From positions 510,764-574,763 of the forward strand of contig NZ_MSDF01000016.1 of NCBI RefSeq assembly GCF_002022275.1: a stretch of DNA of 64,000 nt, in the 5' to 3' direction. The position numbers were made by a program, and so were the translations under genes. Below are positions 47,824 through 56,671 of this stretch, piece by piece (within the stretch, counting starts at the first letter, position 1; each line of letters opens with the position of its first letter). This DNA is from Pseudomonas fluorescens (GTDB lineage Bacteria; Pseudomonadota; Gammaproteobacteria; Pseudomonadales; Pseudomonadaceae). The notes under the pieces are model-generated. The model saw only the letters and a list, made by a program, of their open reading frames with translations, ran no database searches and was not told where the DNA came from.

Positions 47824-49884
47824 TTAGAAGCTCATATCCACCTTGGTCCAGAGGGTTCGCCCCGGCTCCTTGATGGCTTGCGGGTCATTGGCCGGGTAGC
47901 CGAACCCGGCGTTGCCGGCCAGGTTCAAGTGCTCGGCATACGCCTTGCCGAACAGGTTGTCGACGCCGGTGCTGACCTTGAAATGTTTATTGATGCGGTA
48001 CGCCGCGTTCAGCGAGAACACGCCAAAACCACCGCTTTTGTCGAAGTCCTTGCCGACCACGTTGCCCTTGTTCTGATCAATGCGATTCTGCGCCGCGACC
48101 ACGCGCCACAAGGCACCGGCGCTCCAGTCGTCTTCGCTGTAGGTCAGGCCGAAGCGTGCATCCAGCGGCGGCATTTGTGGCAGCGCCTTGCCGTCGCTGG
48201 TGTTCTTGCCCCAGGCGTAGGCGAGGGTGGCGTCGGCTTTCCAGTGGCGCGTGAGCTTGTACGCCGTGCCCAGTTCGCCGCCCATGATGCGCGCGTCCAC
48301 GTTGCGCGCCTGGGAGGTGGTGCCCATCATGCCGGGCGTGTAGTCGAACAGGATGAAGTCCTGCACACGGCCGATATAGCCCGAAGCCCAGGCTTCGAGG
48401 TCGGAGGTTTTGTATTGCGCGCCGAAGTCGAACTGGGTGGTTTTCTCGGGTTTTACGCCGTCGAAGGCGTTCACTGAACCGGCTGCGCCCGTGTTCGGGG
48501 AGAACAACTCCCAGTAGTCCGGGAAGCGCTCCGAGTGGCCCAGGCCGGCGTAGACGGTGGTCGGGCTGTCGGCCAAATCATGTTCAAAGCGCACGAAGCC
48601 CGATGGCAGGGTGTCGGCGCGGGTGTCATTGGCGGTCGGGTTGGGGCGGCTCATCATTCCTGAATCGGTGGTTTGACGGAAATCCTTGGCCGAGGCGCGG
48701 TCCAGGCGTGCGCCGGTGATCAGGCGGTCGCGGTCGGCGGCGTACCAGGTCAACTCGCCGAACACGCCGTAGTTGTGGAAGTTGGCGTCCTTTTCCCGTG
48801 GCAGGTCCTTGTAGGTGTCGATACCCATGCTGCTGCGTTCGCGGTGTTCGTTGGTCTGCGCGTCCAGGCCGCCGATCAGTTGCACATCGGCCCAGCGCCA
48901 GGTCGCCTTGATCCGTGCGCCGAGGGTGCGGCGGTCGACGTTGGCGGCCATGGGCCCGGCCATCATCCCCGTACCGGACGGCGTGCGCAGCGTGTAGTTG
49001 TCCATCACGTGGTCGGCGTAGTTGTAGTAGACCTGGGCTTCGACCTTATCCAGCACCTCACCAATATTGGACTTTTCGAAACGCAGCCCCAGGCTTTCGC
49101 GCAGGAATTGAGAGCCGTCCATGCCGCGCCCGGCGTAACGCGCTTCGCCATCGCCACGGCCGGCGGTGAGTTCGAGCAGGGTGTCGGCGTCGGGGGTGAA
49201 ACCCACGGCCACGTCGCCGTTCCACTTGTCGTAGCGCGAGGCGACGGTGTCGTTGTTGCCATCCTTGTAATCGTCGGCGTGGGCCTGGTTACCGATGACT
49301 CGCACATAACCCAAAGGCCCACCGGCAGCTGCGTCGACAACCTTATCGAAGCGCCCGTTGGAGCCGGCCAGCACACTGGCGTTGAGCCGCGTGCCCAGCT
49401 CGCCGAACTGCTCTGGCTCGCGTTCGAACAGGACGGTGCCGGCCGATGCGCCCGGGCCCCAGATCACGGTTTGCGGGCCTTTGATCACGGTGAGCTTGTC
49501 GTAGGTTTCCGGGGAAATGTAGGAGGTGGGCGCATCCATCCGGCCCGGGCAGGCGCCGAGCATCATGCTGCCGTTGGTGAGGATATTCAGGCGCGAGCCG
49601 AACATGCCGCGCAGCACCGGGTCGCCGTTGGTGCCGCCGTTACGCACCAGTGCGAAACCGGGAATGGTCTTGAGGTAGTCGCCGCCGTCGCTGGCGGGCA
49701 CCGGTTGGCGCGGGTCTTTCGGGTCTGTGATCACGGTCAGCGGCGAACTGGGAGCGATCGCGGTGATGACCGTGGGGCTCAGTTCGTGCTCGTCGGCGTG
49801 GGCGAGTGGAGTCAAAAGTGCGCCGCACAGAACGGCGACCACGGGAGTGCTTCCCAAACGGGTGTCAGCAGAAAACCTGGACAT
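47824..49884 (-). CDS. oprC: TonB-dependent copper receptor OprC
   Basis: Outer-membrane receptor of about 686 residues with a signal peptide (ending AHA). The plug holds GGDYLKTIPGFALVRNGGTNGDPVLRGMFGSR and VIKGPQTVIWGPGASAGTVLFER. The copper site known from P. aeruginosa OprC, CxxxM plus HxM, is present as Cys112-x3-Met116 (ACPGRMDAP) and His292-x-Met294 (ADHVMDN). The C terminus ends in a TonB-receptor-like KVDMSF. Start at 49884 has a modest GGAA site; upstream ATGs at 49896 or 49899 are possible. Confidence 0.93.
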   Translation of the reverse strand: MSRFSADTRLGSTPVVAVLCGALLTPLAHADEHELSPTVITAIAPSSPLTVITDPKDPRQPVPASDGGDYLKTIPGFALVRNGGTNGDPVLRGMFGSRLNILTNGSMMLGACPGRMDAPTSYISPETYDKLTVIKGPQTVIWGPGASAGTVLFEREPEQFGELGTRLNASVLAGSNGRFDKVVDAAAGGPLGYVRVIGNQAHADDYKDGNNDTVASRYDKWNGDVAVGFTPDADTLLELTAGRGDGEARYAGRGMDGSQFLRESLGLRFEKSNIGEVLDKVEAQVYYNYADHVMDNYTLRTPSGTGMMAGPMAANVDRRTLGARIKATWRWADVQLIGGLDAQTNEHRERSSMGIDTYKDLPREKDANFHNYGVFGELTWYAADRDRLITGARLDRASAKDFRQTTDSGMMSRPNPTANDTRADTLPSGFVRFEHDLADSPTTVYAGLGHSERFPDYWELFSPNTGAAGSVNAFDGVKPEKTTQFDFGAQYKTSDLEAWASGYIGRVQDFILFDYTPGMMGTTSQARNVDARIMGGELGTAYKLTRHWKADATLAYAWGKNTSDGKALPQMPPLDARFGLTYSEDDWSAGALWRVVAAQNRIDQNKGNVVGKDFDKSGGFGVFSLNAAYRINKHFKVSTGVDNLFGKAYAEHLNLAGNAGFGYPANDPQAIKEPGRTLWTKVDMSF

Positions 49885-49977
49885 GACAAATTCCATCAAT
49901 CAATCGTAAACAACACGGCCAGCAGCCTGCGGCTGTCTGTCTAAAGTCGGCCGGGGTGAAGTAACGCTGTGAAGTGC

Positions 49978-50379
49978 TTACGCGTTGACGGGCGGTGCGC
50001 GGCTGCGGGCGCCGGGGAAGATGCTCTGCCGGGCGTGGCCCAGGCGAGTGGCGGGGGTAAGGGCGTTGGCGGGCGGCAGGGTGCCAAGGGTGAAAGTTGA
50101 AATACCGCCGGGCAGAGCCGGGCAGCTATACAGCAGGTCGCAATAGCCGCACTTGGACCAGAGGGCGTGGTGTTCGTCAGGGGCTTTGGGGTGATGGGAG
50201 TCGCCGTGGTCCATCGGCATGTCCATGGACATGCTCATCGACATACCGGCGTGATGGTCCATCGGCATCGCCTGGGAAATCAGCGGACCGATAAAGATCA
50301 TCAGCATGGCGAACAGGCTGATCCAACTGCCGCGTCTTACGCGGGCGTGTGGAGAAAACCTGGCGCGAGGGGCGCCCAT
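49978..50379 (-). CDS. DUF2946 domain protein, Met/His-rich
   Basis: Protein of 133 residues with one N-terminal helix (ISLFAMLMIFIGPLIS) and a mature part containing MPMDHHAGMSMSMSMDMPMD, a typical copper-binding Met/His run, and the DUF2946 Cys motif CGYCDLLYSCPAL. Probably a periplasmic or membrane copper handler. It lies between the PCuAC chaperone gene (11 bases away) and oprC, so one operon is likely. Confidence 0.85.
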   Translation of the reverse strand: MGAPRARFSPHARVRRGSWISLFAMLMIFIGPLISQAMPMDHHAGMSMSMSMDMPMDHGDSHHPKAPDEHHALWSKCGYCDLLYSCPALPGGISTFTLGTLPPANALTPATRLGHARQSIFPGARSRAPPVNA

Positions 50380-50389
50380 CGAGGTTGGC

Positions 50390-50872
50390 CTACTGGGCGT
50401 GCTTATGCTCGTGGGTGGCCACAGGCGGCACTTTCTGCACCGAGACTTCGACTTCCACCTTGCCGGCTTTTTCGAAGGTCAGTGTCAGTGGGAATTGCTT
50501 GCCGTCGGCCAACAGGCTGCGGTCTTTGAGGCCCAGCAGCATCACGTGATAGGCCATCGGTGCGAAGGTCAACTCGCCTTTGGCCGGCACGGCGACGCTG
50601 GGCACTTGCTGCATTTTCATCAGGTCGCCCTGCATCACATGCTCATGCAGCTCGGCCTTGTCCGCCACGGGCGTTTCGACGCTGAGCAGGCGATCGGGTG
50701 CTTCGCCCGTGTTGTGAATTACAAAATACGCCGCCACTGTCGGCGCGTTGGGCGGCAATTCCTGGGACCAGGGGTCGCTCACCAGCAAGTCGCCGGCCTT
50801 GTAGTCATCGGCATTGGCAGCACTGAACACCGGCAACAACAACGCAGCCAGAAGCAGGGAAGATTTAAGCAT
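50390..50872 (-). CDS. Periplasmic copper chaperone PCu(A)C
   Basis: Protein of 160 residues with signal peptide (ending ANA) and one PCuAC domain: VSDPWSQELPPNAPTVAAYFVIHN, then the Cu(I)-binding set in KAELHEHVMQGDLMKMQQV and FAPMAYHVMLLGLK (HxxM...HxM). A short His-rich tail (THEHKHAQ) is extra. Delivers copper to periplasmic oxidases. The start at 50872 is the ATG of MLKSSLLLAAL; the upstream frame lies in the DUF2946 shadow. Confidence 0.92.
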   Translation of the reverse strand: MLKSSLLLAALLLPVFSAANADDYKAGDLLVSDPWSQELPPNAPTVAAYFVIHNTGEAPDRLLSVETPVADKAELHEHVMQGDLMKMQQVPSVAVPAKGELTFAPMAYHVMLLGLKDRSLLADGKQFPLTLTFEKAGKVEVEVSVQKVPPVATHEHKHAQ

Positions 50873-50918
50873 GGCAGTTCTCCAGAACGGTTCTAAACGC
50901 AGTTCACTTGCGAAGAAA

Positions 50919-51314
50919 TCAGACCGTGGGAGAGGCGCGCGGGTTGAGGCTCGGCCATTGCTGGCGCGGGGTAGGGTTTTGTAGGGCAGGCGGCGACAGG
51001 CCCAACACAGCATCAAAGCGTGTGACATACAACTGCGGCGCGTACCCCGGCAACGCCACCACCGGCGCCGAGCCCGAGCAACACCAGCAATGCTGCATGG
51101 TGGAGTGATCGTCCTGTTGCGGTGACGGAATGTCCAGTTTGCCCAAGGCAATGGTTTTCAGACTGGCGCCGTTGGACGAGCAGAAACTGCCCCACAGCAG
51201 TTGTTTAACCGGGTCATCCGACTGCTGCATCGCACTGGCCATCGGCATGGCAAAGGCGTTGAACAGCACTGCAAAGCAGGCGATCCACACAATTGCAAAG
51301 CGTTGACGGGCCAT
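50919..51314 (-). CDS. DUF2946 domain protein
   Basis: Protein of about 131 residues with an N-terminal helix (IVWIACFAVLFNAFAMPMASA), a conserved FCSSNG motif and a late HCWCCSGSAP Cys cluster typical of DUF2946. First gene of the copper cluster. The ATG at 51314 was used; a TTG nine bases upstream is the only alternative. A perfect 8-bp inverted repeat lies 24 bases upstream. Confidence 0.82.
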   Translation of the reverse strand: MARQRFAIVWIACFAVLFNAFAMPMASAMQQSDDPVKQLLWGSFCSSNGASLKTIALGKLDIPSPQQDDHSTMQHCWCCSGSAPVVALPGYAPQLYVTRFDAVLGLSPPALQNPTPRQQWPSLNPRASPTV

Positions 51315-51337
51315 GGCGGACAATCCGTAGGGTTAAA

Positions 51338-51364
51338 CGATCAGGTGGGTATTTAGCCTGATCG
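51338..51364. promoter_or_regulatory. Inverted repeat upstream of the copper cluster
   Basis: CGATCAGG (51338-51345) and CCTGATCG (51357-51364) form a perfect 8-bp dyad with an 11-base spacer containing TAAATA on the minus strand, a possible -10. Candidate operator for copper-responsive control of the DUF2946-PCuAC-DUF2946-oprC set. Confidence 0.5.
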
Positions 51365-51459
51365 AGGGGGATAAGTAAAAAGGGGCGGTGTGGTTTGGTG
51401 TCGCAGTGACTGGTTTGAGGATAGACGGGAAACGCAGATTGCCAATTTTGCACTCCACA

Positions 51460-51548
51460 CTGTGGGAGCTGGCTTGCCTGCGATTCAGACAACTCGGTCT
51501 TCCAGTTGGACCGAGGCGATGCTATCGCAGGCAAGCCAGCTCCCACAG
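51460..51548. repeat. REP/REPIN-type inverted repeat pair
   Basis: Arms TGTGGGAGCTGGCTTGCCTG and CTATCGCAGGCAAGCCAGCT, each bordered by CACTCCACA/TGTGGAGTG so the mirror symmetry extends beyond the usual REP ends. Confidence 0.87.
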
Positions 51549-51564
51549 TGTGGAGTGCGCTTGG

Positions 51565-51921
51565 TTATTGCTTGGCGTTGATTCTGCTGGTTGCGCGAGC
51601 AATGTCGTCTTGCCCTATTTTGATCAATGAGCCATCGCCAGGGTCTTCTTCGATGCAGGCTTGGAGAAATGCATCCATATCTTCTTGTGTGTGGAGATAG
51701 TCGGCAGCGTCGAAAGGAGTGAACTCTGTCGTTCTGTCAGATAGCTGTTGGGCTTTTTCCAGCCATTGGTTTAACCGTGCTGCGACTTCGGGTTCATCCA
51801 ATGCCAGGGCTTGCGCTTCAACGCCAAGTGCGTTCGCAAACTCGGGGTTCCCGAATATGTGTTCGACAATGGTTTGTTCGGTTGGTCGAGTGAAGCGCTG
51901 GGAGCGGTTGTTTTGGGGCAT
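51565..51921 (-). CDS. Truncated addiction-module antidote-like protein
   Basis: Protein of about 118 residues. The C-terminal half, FDAADYLHTQEDMDAFLQACIEEDPGDGSLIKIGQDDIARATSRINAK, matches the start of HigA-like antidote proteins (WDAAEYLKTEEDI...GDIARARG), but the stop falls where the helix-turn-helix should begin. The N-terminal half is an unrelated acidic helical segment. It may be a decayed antitoxin, or a repurposed small protein. AAGG lies nine bases before the ATG at 51921; the frame is open to 51969. No toxin gene adjacent. Confidence 0.6.
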   Translation of the reverse strand: MPQNNRSQRFTRPTEQTIVEHIFGNPEFANALGVEAQALALDEPEVAARLNQWLEKAQQLSDRTTEFTPFDAADYLHTQEDMDAFLQACIEEDPGDGSLIKIGQDDIARATSRINAKQ

Positions 51922-51969
51922 GCGATGAGCCTTGTGTTTAACGTCGGTGGACGAAGTATTGAGCATCAT

Positions 51970-52374
51970 CGCGAAGGGTATATGGGGCTCGGTAGTCAGC
52001 GGGTTCTGGTGTCTGTGTAGGTCCGTTCCTATCTGGATTTTGTGCAGTTCTAGCCTTGAAGTTCTCTTCAGAAATTTCCGACAAGTCTTTAAGGTTGTCC
52101 CTAGGACACTCGATCTCTAGTCTCCGGACACCGCTGCACACTCAGCGGTCGGGCGTCGCGGCCCGTATTTCTCCAGACGCAGAAGCGTCATTGTCTCCTT
52201 TCAGTTGGCGCTTTTTTATCGTCTACTGTGCGGCGCTATGGCGGCTGTGCGCGGGATACCTTCGGGTATGCCGGTGTTCTGGAGAGTCGGTCCGCGAACC
52301 TGCGTACAGCTGCCACCCCCCATCGCGTCGCGGCGATCAGTGGCGGCTCCTTCTAACATCTCCGGAGCTTCATA
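51970..52374. other. Intergenic region upstream of the DUF6124 gene
   Basis: About 400 bases without a supported gene. The left part (51970-52120) is A/T-richer and probably holds promoters for the antidote-like gene; the right part is the multi-hairpin leader described separately. GGAG at 52362-52365 is the ribosome site for the gene at 52375. Confidence 0.5.
52130..52347 (+). ncRNA. Structured leader/ncRNA candidate upstream of the DUF6124 gene
   Basis: Four separate perfect or near-perfect hairpins occur in 220 bases: ACCGCTG/CAGCGGT (52130-52149), GACGC/GCGTC (52176-52189), a UUCG-capped CGGGATACC/GGTATGCCG with one mismatch (52252-52273), and GCTGCCAC/GTGGCGGC enclosing ATCGC/GCGAT (52309-52347). 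No coding frame spans it. From memory, very similar leaders precede DUF3077/DUF6124 genes in this species group; this is recollection, not a search. Confidence 0.5.
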
Positions 52375-52626
52375 ATGATCAAACCCACCCCAAATCCCCC
52401 CATCCGCCTATTCACCGTGGCCGATGGCATCAGTACCGAAGACTTGCTGGTCAACCTCAACGAAACCCTAGCCTCGGCGAATGCGCTGGGCTGCGATCTT
52501 GCATTTGACCTGGATGGCTCGAAGCGAGAGGCGTTGCTGGGCGTTGTGCAATTGATTGAGCTGGCGCAGTTGCTGGCTGATCGTGTGCAGGAAGGCACAG
52601 GGCAGGCGACCACCGCCAGCAGCTAA
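52375..52626 (+). CDS. DUF6124/DUF3077 family small protein
   Basis: Cytosolic protein of 83 residues with the family pattern IRLFTVADGISTEDLLVNLNETLASANALGCDLAFDLDGSKREALLGVVQLIELAQLLAD, predicted as alpha helices. Function unknown. The family is largely confined to Pseudomonas and occurs in several copies per genome. The structured leader upstream suggests post-transcriptional control. Confidence 0.8.
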   Translation: MIKPTPNPPIRLFTVADGISTEDLLVNLNETLASANALGCDLAFDLDGSKREALLGVVQLIELAQLLADRVQEGTGQATTASS

Positions 52627-52640
52627 CTACACAGATCAAA

Positions 52641-52730
52641 TGTGGGAGCGGGCTTGCTCGCGAAAGCGGAGTGTCAGCCAATACATCAGGTGACTGATAC
52701 ACCGCCTTCGCGAGCAAGCCCGCTCCCACA
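52641..52730. repeat. REP/REPIN-type inverted repeat pair (GCGGGCTTGCTCGCGAA subtype)
   Basis: Arms TGTGGGAGCGGGCTTGCTCG and TTCGCGAGCAAGCCCGCTCC around a GTGACTGATACACC centre. This is the subtype seen as the right arm at 1491-1567. Confidence 0.87.
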
Positions 52731-52745
52731 GGGGATAGTCGTCGT

Positions 52746-53465
52746 TTAGAAGGTGGTGATTGCCTGTAGCACCGCGGCCACGGTGGTGAATTCTCGGTCT
52801 ACGGCCGCCAACACTGGCCGTTTCAACACCAACACAGGCACCCCGCGCTCCCGCGCCACTTCAAGCTTGGGCTCGGTCGCCGTGCTGCCGCTGTTCTTGC
52901 TGATCAGCACATCAATCTGTCGCCGCTCAAACAACGCGCGCTCATCCTCGATCAGAAACGGCCCACGTGCGCCGATCACCTCACACCGCTCATTCCCCGG
53001 ATACACGTCCAGCGCGCGCAGCGTCCAGAACTGCTCCGGCGGGATTTCATCCAGGTGCTGCAACGGCTCGCGGCCCAGCGTGAACAGCGGGCGCTTGAAG
53101 AGCTTCAACGCGTCAATCAACTCAGCCCAATCACTGACCTCGCGCCAGTCATCCCCAACCTGCAGCTGCCACGCCGGGCGGCGCAAGGCCCAGCACGGAA
53201 CTTCGCCCAAACGCGCCGCTTCGGCGGCATTGCGGCTGATCTGCGCCGCATAGGGATGGGTCGCGTCGAGGATCAGGCTGATATTTTCCTCGCGAACAAA
53301 CTGCGCCAAGCCTTCAGCCCCACCGTAACCGCCGACACGCACCTGGCAGGTCAGGTCAGTCGGCACCCGCCCAACTCCTGCCAGGCTATAGATATGCTCC
53401 GGACCGAGTGTGCGAGCAATGGCCAGCGCTTCTGTCACACCGCCCAACAACAAGATGCGCTTCAT
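52746..53465 (-). CDS. cobK: Precorrin-6A reductase CobK
   Basis: NADPH-dependent cobalamin enzyme of 239 residues. Start [14 protein letters not shown], the [17 protein letters not shown] block and the late [33 protein letters not shown] motif identify CobK/CbiJ. Its ATG overlaps the cobL stop (ATGA), so both are translated as a pair. Confidence 0.93.
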   Translation of the reverse strand: MKRILLLGGVTEALAIARTLGPEHIYSLAGVGRVPTDLTCQVRVGGYGGAEGLAQFVREENISLILDATHPYAAQISRNAAEAARLGEVPCWALRRPAWQLQVGDDWREVSDWAELIDALKLFKRPLFTLGREPLQHLDEIPPEQFWTLRALDVYPGNERCEVIGARGPFLIEDERALFERRQIDVLISKNSGSTATEPKLEVARERGVPVLVLKRPVLAAVDREFTTVAAVLQAITTF

Positions 53466-54667
53466 AGCGGCTTGACCACTTCCAGCAAGGTGATCGGCAG
53501 CGCCTGGCGCCAGGTATCAAATTCGCCCAGCGGCTGGGCCTGCGCGACGTGGATGCGCGTCAACTCGCCGCCGTGCTGCGCGCGCCAGTTCATCAGGGTC
53601 ATTTCACTTTGCAGGGTCACGGCGTTGGCGACCAAGCGACCACCGGGGCGCAGGTGTTGCCAGCAGGTATCGAGCACGCCTTCACGCGTGACGCCGCCGC
53701 CGATAAAGATCGCATCCGGCGCTTCCAGGCCCTGCAAGACATCCGGTGCCTTGCCGCGAACCAGCTGTAAGCCAGGCACACCCAGAGCATCGCGGTTATG
53801 TTCGATCAACCCTTGGCGGCCTTCATCGGCCTCAATCGCTAAAGCGCGACAACTCGGATGGGTGCGCATCCACTCAATCCCGATCGACCCGCTGCCCGCG
53901 CCCACATCCCAGAGCAATTCACCCGGCACAGGCGCGAGGCGGGCGAGGGTCATGGCGCGTACGTCGCGTTTGGTCAGTTGGCCGTCGTGCTTGAACGCCG
54001 AATCGGGCAAGCCGGCGAGGCGCGACAGGCGCGGCGCATGGGCGTCGGCCACGCAGTCGATGGCAACAACATTTAAATCGGCAACCGAGGCGCGGTCCCA
54101 CGCCTGAGCCAGCCCGTCGATGCGCCGCTCGTCCGCGCCGCCGAGGTGTTCAAACACGCTGATCCGGCTCTGCCCAAACCCGGACTCAGCCAATAACGCG
54201 GACATCAGCGCAGGGCTGCGGCCATCATTACTCAACACCAACAACCGCACGCCACTGGCTAGCTGCGCATTCAGCGCCGCCAATGGCCGAGCCACCACAG
54301 ACAACGTCACCACGTCCTGCAACGGCCAGCCCAGCCGCGCCGCCGCCAGTGACACGGACGAAGGCGCCGGCAAAATCAGCAACTCATCCGCCGCCACCTG
54401 CCGCGCCAGGCTCGCGCCCACGCCATAAAACATCGGGTCGCCGCTGGCCAGCACGCAAACAGGTTCGCCACGCTTTGCCAGCACCGGCTCCAGCGAAAAC
54501 GGGCTCGGCCACAGCTCACGCTCACCCCGAATACACACCGGCAGCAGGTCCAACTGGCGCTGACCACCTATAATCCGCGAGGCGCGCAACAGGGCATGCC
54601 GGGCATTCCTGCCCAGCCCCTTGAAGCCGTCTTCACCGATGCCTACTACCGTCAGCCAGGGCGACAT
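53462..54667 (-). CDS. cobL: Precorrin-6Y C5,15-methyltransferase (decarboxylating) CobL
   Basis: Bifunctional enzyme of 401 residues: an N-terminal CbiE-type methyltransferase (about 1-200; [37 protein letters not shown]) and a C-terminal CbiT-type methyltransferase/decarboxylase ([39 protein letters not shown]). Divergent from cobG, with under 100 bases between the start codons. Confidence 0.95.
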   Translation of the reverse strand: MSPWLTVVGIGEDGFKGLGRNARHALLRASRIIGGQRQLDLLPVCIRGERELWPSPFSLEPVLAKRGEPVCVLASGDPMFYGVGASLARQVAADELLILPAPSSVSLAAARLGWPLQDVVTLSVVARPLAALNAQLASGVRLLVLSNDGRSPALMSALLAESGFGQSRISVFEHLGGADERRIDGLAQAWDRASVADLNVVAIDCVADAHAPRLSRLAGLPDSAFKHDGQLTKRDVRAMTLARLAPVPGELLWDVGAGSGSIGIEWMRTHPSCRALAIEADEGRQGLIEHNRDALGVPGLQLVRGKAPDVLQGLEAPDAIFIGGGVTREGVLDTCWQHLRPGGRLVANAVTLQSEMTLMNWRAQHGGELTRIHVAQAQPLGEFDTWRQALPITLLEVVKPL

Positions 54668-54762
54668 ATGAATTCCTTGAACGACATCCGACGGGCAGGC
54701 TTTTCATGCCGCCGGACAAAGCAGGCATAATACCGCGCCTTTACCCGTCAACCGGTAGCCCC

Positions 54763-56052
54763 GTGAACCAGACGCCCGTCCTGAATACCTTACGCCCCTC
54801 GGCCTGCCCGGGGTTGCTGCGTATCGTCCAGGCGTTGGACGGCGGCATTTGCCGGATCAAATTGGCTGGCGGTTCCATCAGTGCCGCGCAAGCCATCGCG
54901 GTGGCGGACGCGGCGCAGGCCTATGCGGGTGGCGTGATCGAGGCGACCAACCGCGCCAACCTGCAGATTCGCGGGATCGGCGTCGAGCAGGAGGCCTTGA
55001 TCGCGATGCTGCTGGCCGCCGACCTCGGCCCGAACAACGCCGCCGGCGACGATGTGCGCAACCTGATGCTCAGCCCCAGCGCCGGGATCGACCCGCAGAT
55101 GCTGTTCGACACCCGCCCGCTGGCGGATCAAATCCTCGCCACCCTGCAAAACCACCCGCGTTTTCATGAGCTGTCGGCCAAATTCGCCGTGCAAGTGGAC
55201 GGCGGGGAAGCCCTGGCGATGCTCGAGCATCATCACGACCTGTGGTTATCGGCGTTTGAGCGCGACGGCGAAACGTTGTTGGCGTTCGGCCTGGCTGGCT
55301 GCCCGGGGCTGGATGCGCCCTTGGCTGCCGTGCCGCTGGACCAAGGCCATGCGCTGGTGGTGGCTGTGCTGGAGGCCTTTCTCGATCTGGCCACGCCTGA
55401 GCAAACCCGCATGCGCCATCTGGCTGTGGATAACGTGCTGAGCCGTCTGGGCCTGCCGCTGCTGCCGGTCGACGGCTTCAAACGCCCGGCCAGTGGCGCT
55501 TTGCTGCACCTCGGCACTTATCCACAGCGGCAAAAAAACCGGTTCTACGTTGCCGCCGTTGCGCCCTTGGGCCGCCTGGACTCGAACATGCTCAAGGGCG
55601 TCGCACAGTTGGCCAGCGAGTTCGGCGACGGCACTTTGCGTTTCACGCCGTGGCAGGGCGTGCTGCTGCCAGACGTTAAAAATCATGGCGCCGTAACTCA
55701 AGGTCTTCAGCAACTGGGCTTTCTCTGCTCAGTCGACCAACCCCTGGCACGCATGATCGCCTGCACCGGCTCAAGTGGCTGCGGCAAAGGCCTGGCCGAC
55801 ACCAAGGCCGATGCCGTGCAACTGGCCGCGCTGCAACCGGAACACGACGTGCACCTGTCCGGCTGCCCACGCTCCTGCGCTGCGGCGCACGTGGCGCCAG
55901 TCACCTTGCTGGCCGTCAGCCCCGGCCACTACGACCTCTATTTTCGCGATGCAGCCCACCCGGGTTTCGGCCGGGTGCACGCGCGCACCCTTTCCATTGA
56001 AGCGGCGGGCGCCCTGTTGCGCGCTCACCCACGGAGCAACACCGATGATTGA
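54763..56052 (+). CDS. cobG: Precorrin-3B synthase CobG
   Basis: Nitrite/sulfite-reductase-like Fe-S protein of about 429 residues that oxidises precorrin-3A in the aerobic B12 pathway. Visible: the opening RPSACPGLLRIVQALDGGICRIKL, IEATNRANLQIRGI, and the siroheme/4Fe-4S Cys set IACTGSSGCGKGLADTKAD plus HLSGCPRSCAAAHVAP. I prefer the GTG at 54763 because the family starts near RPSACPG; an upstream in-frame ATG at 54706 would add 19 residues but overlaps a CATAAT (54726-54731) that looks like a -10. Confidence 0.92.
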   Translation: MNQTPVLNTLRPSACPGLLRIVQALDGGICRIKLAGGSISAAQAIAVADAAQAYAGGVIEATNRANLQIRGIGVEQEALIAMLLAADLGPNNAAGDDVRNLMLSPSAGIDPQMLFDTRPLADQILATLQNHPRFHELSAKFAVQVDGGEALAMLEHHHDLWLSAFERDGETLLAFGLAGCPGLDAPLAAVPLDQGHALVVAVLEAFLDLATPEQTRMRHLAVDNVLSRLGLPLLPVDGFKRPASGALLHLGTYPQRQKNRFYVAAVAPLGRLDSNMLKGVAQLASEFGDGTLRFTPWQGVLLPDVKNHGAVTQGLQQLGFLCSVDQPLARMIACTGSSGCGKGLADTKADAVQLAALQPEHDVHLSGCPRSCAAAHVAPVTLLAVSPGHYDLYFRDAAHPGFGRVHARTLSIEAAGALLRAHPRSNTDD

Positions 56053-56671
56053 TTACATCCGCGACGGTCAGGAGATCTATCGCAACTCCTTCGCCATTAT
56101 TCGCGCGGAAGCCAAGCTGGACCGTATCCCGGCCGACCTGGAGAAACTCGCGGTGCGGGTGATTCATGCGTGCGGCATGGTCGATGCCATCGATGGCCTG
56201 CAGTTTTCCGAAGGCGCAGGCAAGGCCGGGCGTGATGCGCTGGCCGCGGGTGCGCCAATTCTGTGTGATGCGCGGATGGTCTCCGAGGGTGTAACCCGCA
56301 CGCGTCTGCCGGCCAACAACGAAGTGATCTGCACTCTGCGCGACGACAGCGTGCCTGAGCTGGCGCGGGAGCTGGGCAACACCCGTTCCGCCGCCGCCCT
56401 GGAGCTGTGGCGCCCGCACCTCGAAGGCAGCGTGGTGGTGATCGGCAACGCGCCGACAGCGTTGTTCTACCTGCTGGAAATGCTCGACGCGGGCGCGCCA
56501 AAACCGGCGTTGATCCTCGGCTTCCCGGTGGGTTTCGTGGGCGCCGCTGAATCCAAGGCAATGCTCGCGGCAGACAGCCGTGGCGTGCCGTTCGTGATCA
56601 TGCAAGGCCGCCTCGGTGGCAGCGCCATGGCCGCCGCGGCGGTCAACGCCCTGGCCACGGAGGTCGAATAA
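56045..56671 (+). CDS. cobH: Precorrin-8X methylmutase CobH
   Basis: Enzyme of 208 residues moving the C11 methyl group to C12, giving hydrogenobyrinate. Begins [23 protein letters not shown], has [11 protein letters not shown] with the catalytic His, [21 protein letters not shown] and [13 protein letters not shown]. Overlaps cobG by eight bases and cobI by one, within one plus-strand operon. Confidence 0.96.
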   Translation: MIDYIRDGQEIYRNSFAIIRAEAKLDRIPADLEKLAVRVIHACGMVDAIDGLQFSEGAGKAGRDALAAGAPILCDARMVSEGVTRTRLPANNEVICTLRDDSVPELARELGNTRSAAALELWRPHLEGSVVVIGNAPTALFYLLEMLDAGAPKPALILGFPVGFVGAAESKAMLAADSRGVPFVIMQGRLGGSAMAAAAVNALATEVE

